The notes under the pieces: generated by a model
Told to the model about the DNA's origin: nothing
What the model saw: only the letters and a program-made list of their open reading frames with translations
The model's database searches: none
Assembly: GCA_903884125.1 (NCBI GenBank)
Contig: CAISDR010000126.1
Span: forward strand, 1-20,829
Source of the DNA: an uncultured bacterium
GTDB lineage: Bacteria; Pseudomonadota; Alphaproteobacteria; CAISDR01
Length of the DNA: 20,829 nt
Reading direction: 5' to 3'
Program-made: the position numbers and the translations under genes
Shown here: positions 15,097 through 20,829 of the stretch, one piece after another
How the letters are laid out: every line of letters starts with the position of its first letter
Numbering within the stretch: the stretch's first letter is position 1

Positions 15097-15231
15097 GTGA
15101 AGCGGACTTACCAACCCAGTCGTCTTGTGCGCAAGCGCCGTCATGGTTTCCGCAAGCGGATGGCCACTGCTGATGGTCGCAAGATCCTGGCGCGTCGCCG
15201 TGCCAAGGGCCGTATCAAGCTGTCGGCCTAG
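15097..15231 (+). CDS. rpmH: 50S ribosomal protein L34
   Basis: A 44-residue, very basic ribosomal protein. The translation starts MKRTYQPSRLVRKRRHGFRK and ends RRRAKGRIKLSA, which is the whole L34 signature (KRTYQPS, RKRRHGFR, ILARRRAKGR). The start is GTG at 15097 with GGAG at 15086-15089, 7 bases upstream; TAG is at 15229-15231. It is the first gene after the operon promoter. The GTG start is common for rpmH because expression must be balanced with rnpA. Confidence 0.97.
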   Translation: MKRTYQPSRLVRKRRHGFRKRMATADGRKILARRRAKGRIKLSA

Positions 15232-15244
15232 CCGACATGCACCA

Positions 15245-15269
15245 CCGGGGGCTGGATACCAGCACCCGG
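15245..15269 (+). repeat. Hairpin in the rpmH-rnpA gap
   Basis: An inner stem GCTGG/CCAGC (15251-15255 with 15259-15263) around ATA is extended by CCGGG/CCCGG (15245-15249 with 15265-15269) across one G-A mismatch. There is no T-run, so it is unlikely to terminate strongly. It could act in mRNA processing or differential expression of rpmH and rnpA. Confidence 0.55.
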
Positions 15270-15282
15270 ATCGGGCGGCCAG

Positions 15283-15314
15283 ATGACCGGTACCCTCAAT
15301 GACCGGCACCCCCA
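15283..15314 (+). repeat. Tandem 16-base duplication over the rnpA start
   Basis: ATGACCGGTACCCTCA (15283-15298) is followed directly by ATGACCGGCACCCCCA (15299-15314), identical at 14 of 16 positions. The second copy carries the rnpA start codon. The first copy puts an out-of-frame ATG where a ribosome-binding site would be expected. Confidence 0.8.
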
Positions 15315-15679
15315 AATCATCGAACGATCAGCCAGCGCGTCTTAAAAAACGCGCTGATTTTCTGCGTGTGGCCAAGGGCAGGCGCTATTCCATGCCCGGT
15401 CTGGTGCTGCAGATGGCGCACAGTGACCTGCCCGCCGTGGATGAGGTTCCCCCGCTGGCGCGACTGGGCTTTACCGTTACCAAAAAAGTGGGCAATGCCG
15501 TCATCCGCAACCGCGCCCGGCGCAGGCTAAAGGCGGCGGCGGCCCGGATCATGCCGTTGCTGGCCAGAAAAGGCTGCGATTACGTGCTGATCGGCCGTGA
15601 AGGAACACTCGACCGGCCCTTTGGGGACCTGCTGGCCGATCTTGAGACCGCGTTGCGCCGGATCGAGGGTCGAAAATGA
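15299..15679 (+). CDS. rnpA: Ribonuclease P protein component
   Basis: A 126-residue protein that, with the RNA subunit, trims the 5' leader from pre-tRNA. The core starts RLKKRADFLRVAKGRR (14-29), a usual RnpA N-terminus. FTVTKKVGNAVIRNRARRRLKAA (about 58-80) contains the RNR-x-RR RNA-binding signature, and VLIGREGTLDRPFGDLLADLE is the conserved C-terminal part. The ATG at 15299 has no Shine-Dalgarno sequence; instead a copy of its own start region lies directly upstream. No other start codon lies between it and the conserved core. Its last bases overlap yidD (ATGA), which suggests translational coupling. Confidence 0.96.
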   Translation: MTGTPKSSNDQPARLKKRADFLRVAKGRRYSMPGLVLQMAHSDLPAVDEVPPLARLGFTVTKKVGNAVIRNRARRRLKAAAARIMPLLARKGCDYVLIGREGTLDRPFGDLLADLETALRRIEGRK

Positions 15680-15939
15680 CAGCCATCAGAGGCTTTGTCC
15701 TGCTGCTGGCCCGAGCGCCGATCCATGCCTGGCGGCTGATATCGCCATCCTTTGGCCCAAAATGCCGCTATCTGCCCACTTGTTCGGAATATGCCCTTGT
15801 GGCGCTGGAACGCCATGGTCCGGTCTATGGGGGATATCTGGCGCTCTTGCGTATCTTGCGCTGTCACCCCATAAGGTGGCTGGGCGGTGGATCGGGCTTT
15901 GACCCGGTGCCCGAGGCACGCCATAAAGGCGATGCCTGA
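15676..15939 (+). CDS. yidD: Membrane protein insertion efficiency factor YidD
   Basis: An 87-residue small protein that helps YidC-dependent insertion at the inner membrane. It starts with an amphipathic/hydrophobic segment (residues 6-23), then the YidD signature CRYLPTCSEYA (30-40), ALERHGPVYGGYLALLRILRCHP (42-64) and GFDPVPE (74-80). The three conserved Cys (30, 36, 63) are present. The start ATG overlaps the rnpA stop by 4 bases. yidC follows after 54 bases, the usual order. Confidence 0.95.
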   Translation: MTAIRGFVLLLARAPIHAWRLISPSFGPKCRYLPTCSEYALVALERHGPVYGGYLALLRILRCHPIRWLGGGSGFDPVPEARHKGDA

Positions 15940-15993
15940 ATTCAGGTGCCTGACCCGCAGTCTTTCCTATCTAATTAAGAGTTTGAGCACTCA

Positions 15994-17796
15994 ATGCCGG
16001 ATAATCGCAATCTGATCTTGGCCGTGATTTTGTCGATCGGCGTATTTGTGGCCTGGCATTTTCTTTTTGAACGGCCGCGCCAGCTGGCATTGACCGCCCA
16101 GCGTGAAGCGCAGATGGCGCTTGAGGCAGCAAATGCGCCAACCGGTGTACCCGATGCAGCCCTTGCACCGGCACCACCGGCGGGCACGATACCCGGCGGT
16201 GTTCAGGCAGCACAGCTGGCCATCCCGACCCGATCGGACATCCTGACCAATGCCCCGCGGGTTGCGATTGAAACGCCCAAGCTGAAAGGCTCGCTCTCGC
16301 TGGCCGGTGCACGCATTGATGACCTGAAGCTGATTGCCTATCGCGAGAAAATTGATCCCGATAGCCCCGCCATCGTGCTGCTCAATCCCAAAGGTGACAA
16401 GTCCAGCTATTATGCCGAATTCGGCTGGACAGCCGGGGCCGACCTTGCCGCCCAGCTGCCCGGTCCCGATACGGTCTGGACACTGGTCGAGGGTACGACG
16501 CTGACCCCCGACGCTCCGGTCAGCCTGCGCTATGAATCGACCAATCCCCAAACCGGCGGCAGCCTTGTCTTTACGCGTAAAATTGCAGTTGATCGGGATT
16601 ATCTGTTCACCATCACCGACCGGGTGGAAAACAAATCGGCTGACGGGGCAAGTCTTTACCCCTATGGCCGCATTGCCCGCCTTGGAACGCCGCATATCGC
16701 AGACCTGTGGTTATTGTTCGAAGGTCTGATCGGGGTGCTGGATGGTCATCTGGAAGAAGTGAAATATGCGCAGATCGTCAAGGATGGCCGGGTTGAGCAC
16801 AAAACCACTGGCGGCTGGCTTGGGATCACCGACAAATACTGGCTGACGGCATTGATGCCGCCACAGGATGAACCGATCACCACCAGTTTCAATCATGCCA
16901 AGATCGGTGGTGCCGATCTTTATCAGACTGATTATCTGATGGCGGCACGGGTGGCAGCGCCCAATGCATCGGTCGAAGTCACCAGCCATCTGTTTGCCGG
17001 GGCAAAAGAGTTTGATGCCATCAACCGGTATGAAAGCGAACGCAATGTGGCGCTGTTTGACCGGGCGATTGACTGGGGCTGGTTTTACTTCCTGACCAAA
17101 CCGATTTTCTGGAGTCTGGACAAACTCTATGCACAGGTCGGCAATTTCGGTATCGCGATCCTGATTTTAACCGTGATTATGAAGGCGCTGTTTTTCCCCC
17201 TGGCCAACCGGGCGTATGAGTCCATGACCAAGATGAAGAAAATCCAGCCTGAAATGCAGAAGATTCAGGAAAAATACAAAGACGACCGCACCAAGATGCA
17301 GCAGGAAATCATGGCGATGTACAGCCGTGAAAAGGTCAATCCGATTTCCGGCTGTCTGCCCATGCTGTTGCAGATCCCGGTGTTCTTCTCGCTCTATAAA
17401 GTTCTCTACGTCTCGATTGAAATGCGTCACGCGCCGTTTTATGGCTGGATTCATGATCTGTCGGCACCTGATCCCACCAGTGTTTTCACGCTGTTCGGGC
17501 TTATACCCTTTACGCCACCCAGCTTTTTAATGATCGGCATCTGGCCATTGCTGATGGGCCTGTCCTATTTTGTGATCCAGAAACTGCAACCGCCACCCGG
17601 TGACCCGACACAGGAAAAAATATTCCTGATGATGCCGGTGGTCATGACCTTCACCATGGGGCAGGTGCCCTCGGGTCTGGCAATCTACTGGACATGGAAC
17701 AATCTGCTATCGCTGATCCAGCAGATCATCATCATGCGCCGTATGGGCGTGCCGGTTGAACTGTTTCGCCGCCGTGCGCCGGCTGCTGCCAAATAA
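15994..17796 (+). CDS. yidC: Membrane protein insertase YidC
   Basis: A 600-residue inner-membrane insertase/chaperone, with or without SecYEG. The first membrane helix is at about 6-24 (LILAVILSIGVFVAWHFLF). An Ala/Pro-rich linker follows, then the large periplasmic beta domain typical of Gram-negative YidC (about 85-350). The conserved C-terminal five-helix core begins near 370 (LYAQVGNFGIAILILTVIMK). The cytoplasmic hairpin is Lys/Met-rich (MTKMKKIQPEMQKIQEKYKD, about 411-430). The core includes GCLPMLLQIPVFFSLYKVL and the final GLAIYWTWNNLLSLIQQ. Length and layout are normal for alphaproteobacteria. The stop codon TAA shares one base with the yihA ATG. Confidence 0.97.
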   Translation: MPDNRNLILAVILSIGVFVAWHFLFERPRQLALTAQREAQMALEAANAPTGVPDAALAPAPPAGTIPGGVQAAQLAIPTRSDILTNAPRVAIETPKLKGSLSLAGARIDDLKLIAYREKIDPDSPAIVLLNPKGDKSSYYAEFGWTAGADLAAQLPGPDTVWTLVEGTTLTPDAPVSLRYESTNPQTGGSLVFTRKIAVDRDYLFTITDRVENKSADGASLYPYGRIARLGTPHIADLWLLFEGLIGVLDGHLEEVKYAQIVKDGRVEHKTTGGWLGITDKYWLTALMPPQDEPITTSFNHAKIGGADLYQTDYLMAARVAAPNASVEVTSHLFAGAKEFDAINRYESERNVALFDRAIDWGWFYFLTKPIFWSLDKLYAQVGNFGIAILILTVIMKALFFPLANRAYESMTKMKKIQPEMQKIQEKYKDDRTKMQQEIMAMYSREKVNPISGCLPMLLQIPVFFSLYKVLYVSIEMRHAPFYGWIHDLSAPDPTSVFTLFGLIPFTPPSFLMIGIWPLLMGLSYFVIQKLQPPPGDPTQEKIFLMMPVVMTFTMGQVPSGLAIYWTWNNLLSLIQQIIIMRRMGVPVELFRRRAPAAAK

Positions 17797-18488
17797 TGCC
17801 CGAGACTCAGATTACGCCTGATGAAATCGGTGCCCATGATCCCGGCAGTATCGAGGCGGCGCGCAAATTCTGGCTGGGGCCGATCCAGTTTTTAAAGGGT
17901 GTGGTGGCGCTTGACGGGCTGCCGCCCCCCGGCCCGCCGGAAGTTGCCTTTGCCGGTCGATCCAATGTGGGCAAGTCCAGCCTGATCAACGCCCTGTGCG
18001 GGCGCACGGGTATTGCGCGGGCGTCCAACACACCCGGACGCACCCAGGAAATAAACTACTTTGACCTGTCGGGGCGTCTGCGGCTGGTGGACCTGCCCGG
18101 TTATGGCTATGCCGAAGCACCTATGCCACTGGTCAAACGCTGGACCAGACTGGTGGACATGTTTTTGACCGGTCGCGCTGAACTGGTGCGCGCTTACTTG
18201 CTGATTGACTCGCGCCATGGCCTCAAACCCAATGACCGCGAAATGATGACCCGGCTGGACAAGGCGGCGGTGTCCTATCAGCTGGTCCTGACCAAGTCGG
18301 ACAAAATATCCGCCAGTGAATTGTCAAAGGTTATCACCCAGACCGAAGCGGCCTGCCGCAAACATGTGGCGGCCTATCCGCTGCTCAGGGCAACCTCGTC
18401 AGAAATGGGCACGGGGATTGATCTGTTACGCGCCGATGTGGCGGCGCTGGCAAACCCCGCTACGCCCTATGTGCCGCCCACGGTTTAG
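17796..18488 (+). CDS. yihA: Ribosome biogenesis GTP-binding protein YihA/YsxC (EngB)
   Basis: A 230-residue TrmE-Era-EngA-EngB-Septin-type GTPase needed for 50S subunit assembly. G1 is GRSNVGKSS (54-62), G2 is NTPGRTQEINYF (about 78-89), G3 is DLPGYGYA (99-106), G4 is TKSD (166-169) and G5 is ATSS near 193-196. The first 30 residues are a non-conserved extension, as in other alphaproteobacterial members. Its ATG uses the last A of the yidC stop, so translation is coupled. The NUDIX gene begins immediately after its TAG. Confidence 0.96.
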   Translation: MPETQITPDEIGAHDPGSIEAARKFWLGPIQFLKGVVALDGLPPPGPPEVAFAGRSNVGKSSLINALCGRTGIARASNTPGRTQEINYFDLSGRLRLVDLPGYGYAEAPMPLVKRWTRLVDMFLTGRAELVRAYLLIDSRHGLKPNDREMMTRLDKAAVSYQLVLTKSDKISASELSKVITQTEAACRKHVAAYPLLRATSSEMGTGIDLLRADVAALANPATPYVPPTV

Positions 18489-18497
18489 GTGAGGCCC

Positions 18498-19115
18498 ATG
18501 CAGGATCGCTGGCTGACATTCATCCGCAAGATTGATGCGATCGCTGGCACCGGCATTCATTATTCCAAAAGCCATTTTGATCTGGAACGCTATCTTGAAC
18601 TGCGCGAACTGGCCGCACAGATGATCGCTGATGGTTCGGATCTGCCCGGTGACACCGTGCGCAGCCTTCTGGCGCAGGGGATCGGCTATGAGACCCCGCG
18701 CATTGATGTGCGTGGCGCCATTTTCCGTGATGACACGATTTTGCTGGTGCGCGAGGCAATGGATGGAAAATGGTCCATACCCGGTGGCTTTGTCGATGTG
18801 GGACTAAGCATTTCCGAAGCCGTCGAAAAGGAAATCCGCGAGGAAAGCGGACTGATTGCCAAAGCGCATAAGCTGGTCGGCTATCTGGATCGCGACCGCA
18901 TTGATGGCGTGCCGCCCTATCTGTTTCACGTGCACAAGGTCTTTTTCATCTGCGAAGAAATTGGCGGCAGTCTGGCAACCTCGTTCGAGACGACCGAGGT
19001 TGGCTTTCACCCGCTGGATCAGCTGCCGGATCTGTCCATGGGCCGGATTACGCCTGACCAGATTGCCCGCATTGCTGAACGGCGATCCGGTCACCTGGCG
19101 CCATTTTTCGACTAG
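18498..19115 (+). CDS. NUDIX hydrolase with N-terminal NUDIX_N-type domain
   Basis: A 205-residue two-domain protein. Residues 1-60 (from WLTFIRKIDAIAGTGIHY) match the helical domain found before NUDIX domains in putative ADP-ribose or nucleoside-diphosphate-X pyrophosphatases. The NUDIX box is at about 96-119: PGGFVDVGLSISEAVEKEIREESGL. The three catalytic Glu residues of EIREE are present, but the first canonical Glu position is Leu103 and the canonical Arg is Lys111; such changes may be normal in this subfamily. The ATG at 18498 is preceded by TGAGG only 3 bases away; a GTG at 18489, directly after the yihA stop, is an alternative start. In many alphaproteobacteria argB occupies this place. 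Substrate is unknown. Confidence 0.85.
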   Translation: MQDRWLTFIRKIDAIAGTGIHYSKSHFDLERYLELRELAAQMIADGSDLPGDTVRSLLAQGIGYETPRIDVRGAIFRDDTILLVREAMDGKWSIPGGFVDVGLSISEAVEKEIREESGLIAKAHKLVGYLDRDRIDGVPPYLFHVHKVFFICEEIGGSLATSFETTEVGFHPLDQLPDLSMGRITPDQIARIAERRSGHLAPFFD

Positions 19116-19118
19116 ACG

Positions 19119-19472
19119 TTATTTGGCAGGCGGATGATCCGGCATCTGGCTACCCATAGGGGGTGGGGGATGATCCGGCCGGGCCACCATGCCATCCGGC
19201 GACATCATGCATTTGGCCATTACCTGACCTTGCGGGGTCATGTGCTGAACGCTGGCGCCCTCGGCCTTGCCCTTGCAGTCTTCAAAGGCATTGGGTGGCG
19301 GCTTGTGGCCCATTGGCGGCATGCCCGCCACAGGCGGTTGGCCCATATTTGCAGGTGGAGCCGGCGGGCTGGGCGGGGCATTTTGCGCAAAGGCTGGGAT
19401 GCCCGAGGCCGACAGCCAGATCAAACCACCGATTGTCACAGCAGTGCGGGATGCAGCGGATGGCTTGGGCAT
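19119..19472 (-). CDS. Small proline-rich exported protein
   Basis: A 117-residue protein. The start is ATG at 19470-19472, preceded by GAGG with an 8-base spacer; in-frame codons further upstream lack such a site. The signal peptide ends AFAQ (about residues 28-31). The mature part is rich in Pro, Gly and Met (PPSPPAPPANMGQPPVAGMPP). It then reads FEDCKGKAEGASVQHMTPQG, a second Cys at VMAKC, and a tail with two PDHPP copies. The C-x-GK-x-EG-x-x-V...TP-x-G...C layout resembles small periplasmic proteins often found in proteobacteria whose role I do not know. Its stop lies 3 bases from the NUDIX stop. Pro/Met/His richness could mean metal binding, but that is only a guess. Confidence 0.7.
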   Translation of the reverse strand: MPKPSAASRTAVTIGGLIWLSASGIPAFAQNAPPSPPAPPANMGQPPVAGMPPMGHKPPPNAFEDCKGKAEGASVQHMTPQGQVMAKCMMSPDGMVARPDHPPPPMGSQMPDHPPAK

Positions 19473-19634
19473 GTCAAATTCCTCATGGCGCATTTCAGGA
19501 GCACCAGCTTGGCACCCCCGGCCCGGCGTTGACAAGGGCTGCGATTGACGAAACCCGGTGGTTGCGTGTCTTTTGTCGTTTGCGATTTGTGAATTTCAAT
19601 CGGATGATACTGATTGAACAGTGCGGGGGAATGT

Positions 19635-20829
19635 ATGTTCGGTTTTGGAAAATCCAATGTTCTGATGGCGGTGATCGCTGCATCGGTTTGTGCATCAGCG
19701 TCGGCAGCACCTGCGTCATCGCCAGCTCAGAAGGCAGCCGCAGCCTTTGAAAAAATCAAAACCAATCCGACCCTGCTGTTGGATTTTTTGACCCGCATGC
19801 CAAAAGGCGGCGATCTGCATCATCATCTATCAGGTGCCATCTATGCCGAAAGTTTCATCGATTGGGCAGCGGCTGATGGCAAATGTATTGACCGCATAAC
19901 CTTCGTAGTCGGTGACAGCCCGTGTGATTTGGCCAATCGTCCGCCAGCAAAACTTGCCCAGACCGATTTTGATTTTCGCAATCTGGTCATTGACGCCTGG
20001 TCGATCCGGAATTTTGTCCCAACCGCTACTGACCGGTCGGCTGACTATCATTTTTTTCGTACCTTTGGCGCGTTTGATGCGGCAAGCCGCGGTCATTTTG
20101 GTGACATGCTGGCAGAAGCCACCAATCGTGCGGGCGCGCAGAATGTTCAATATGTCGAAACCATGATCATGCCTGATCAGGGCGCAGCTATGGCGTTGGG
20201 GGCAAAGCTTGGCTGGCTTGATGATCTGGCTGCCCAGCGTGACCGGCTTTTTGCCAATGGCATGGACGCGATCATCGCTGAAGGGTCGAAAAATCTGGCC
20301 GAGGGCATTGCCACCCAACGTCGCGTTTGCCAATGCGACGGCCCGGCACCTCAACTTGGTTGTAGTGTGACCACGCGCTTTTTATACGTGGTTTTGCGCG
20401 CAAAGCCCAAAGAGGTCGTATTCGCGCAAATGGTGGCAGCCTTTGAATTCGCGGCCAAGGACAGGCGCATGGTGGGTGTGGATCCAGCCCAGCCCGAAGA
20501 TGAATTCACCGCCATGGGTGATTTTGAACTACACATGAAGATGTTTGATTTCCTGCACCGGCTCTATCCCGATGTCCACCTGAGCCTGCATGCCGGTGAA
20601 CTGGTGCCAGGTCAGGTTCCGCCCGAAGGCATGACCAGTCACATTCGTGATTCGATCGGCATGGGCCATGCGGAACGGATCGGACACGGGCATGGGGTGG
20701 CATATGAGAAAGATGCGCCGGGACTGATGGCGGAAATGGCGCGCCGTCATATCGCGGTTGAAACCTCGCTTTCGACCGAACAGGTATTGGGAAATATAGC
20801 GGACCGCGATCATCCATTGCCTGCCTATC
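19635..20829 (+). CDS. Exported adenosine deaminase-family protein (partial at right edge)
   Basis: Open for 398 codons to the window end. The start is ATG at 19635 with GGGGGA four bases upstream. The signal peptide covers about residues 1-25 (ending SASAA), so the enzyme is predicted periplasmic or secreted, like the ADGF/CECR1 group. Metal-binding PKGGDLHHHLSGAIYAESF gives the HxH pair at residues 62/64. HAGE (319-322) supplies the third metal His and the catalytic Glu, and RIGHG follows. The final metal Asp motif should lie beyond the window. The reaction would be hydrolytic deamination of adenosine to inosine, although related families act on other purines. A Cys-rich insert (CQCDGPAPQLGC, about 233-244) sits between the two halves. 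Confidence 0.85.
   Translation, partial: MFGFGKSNVLMAVIAASVCASASAAPASSPAQKAAAAFEKIKTNPTLLLDFLTRMPKGGDLHHHLSGAIYAESFIDWAAADGKCIDRITFVVGDSPCDLANRPPAKLAQTDFDFRNLVIDAWSIRNFVPTATDRSADYHFFRTFGAFDAASRGHFGDMLAEATNRAGAQNVQYVETMIMPDQGAAMALGAKLGWLDDLAAQRDRLFANGMDAIIAEGSKNLAEGIATQRRVCQCDGPAPQLGCSVTTRFLYVVLRAKPKEVVFAQMVAAFEFAAKDRRMVGVDPAQPEDEFTAMGDFELHMKMFDFLHRLYPDVHLSLHAGELVPGQVPPEGMTSHIRDSIGMGHAERIGHGHGVAYEKDAPGLMAEMARRHIAVETSLSTEQVLGNIADRDHPLPAY

Noticed and set aside
15988..16695. 234-residue minus-strand frame opposite yidC
   Set aside because: It is antisense to the periplasmic domain of YidC; no promoter, ribosome-binding site or family resemblance.
1..20829. CRISPR array, insertion sequence or prophage
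   Set aside because: No regularly spaced repeats, transposase, integrase or phage structural genes were seen on either strand.

Overview
The window reads as ordinary chromosome of an alphaproteobacterium with moderately high GC and dense coding. The main clue is the order rpmH-rnpA-yidD-yidC-yihA, the arrangement usual in that class. A pdxH / RT0821-Lpp0805-type lipoprotein / CbpA-like DnaJ neighbourhood and a FixK/FnrL-like dyad also fit. I cannot name a genus. There are no rRNA or tRNA genes, insertion sequences, CRISPR arrays or prophage genes.

Layout. Bases 1-822 (minus strand): pdxH followed by the 5' part of a cation diffusion facilitator gene that leaves the window. Bases 1033-3446: a lipoprotein (+), an outer-membrane barrel protein (-) and a J-domain chaperone (+). 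Bases 3507-7312 (+): a doubtful small Cys-containing ORF beside a palindromic FNR/FixK-like site, an exported prolidase-like amidohydrolase, a MeaB/ArgK GTPase and a large pentapeptide-repeat protein. Bases 7359-8540 (-): a 393-residue protein I do not recognise, convergent with the pentapeptide gene. Bases 8883-11013 (+): rpmB with a clear promoter, a small membrane protein, and an mdh of the bacterial/cytosolic-like type, closed by a strong bidirectional terminator. Bases 11086-13410 (-): a molybdenum-hydroxylase large subunit with no partner subunits next to it. Bases 13586-14938 (+): an exported beta-helix protein. Bases 15097-19115 (+): rpmH, rnpA, yidD, yidC, yihA and a NUDIX hydrolase. 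Bases 19119-19472 (-): a small proline-rich exported protein. Base 19635 to the end (+): an exported adenosine-deaminase-like protein, cut by the window edge.

How the genes work together. The 15-19 kb block is the ribosome/membrane-biogenesis cluster: L34, the RNase P protein, YidD and YidC for inner-membrane protein insertion, and the ribosome-assembly GTPase YihA. The rest is a mix of metabolic and cell-envelope genes with short spacings but no obvious single pathway.

The least explained part is 6.1-8.9 kb: the pentapeptide protein, the unrecognised convergent gene and the gene-free stretch with two hairpins upstream of rpmB. Several starts are not ATG (TTG for pdxH and the DnaJ gene; GTG for the molybdenum subunit and rpmH). 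Most are backed by Shine-Dalgarno sequences.
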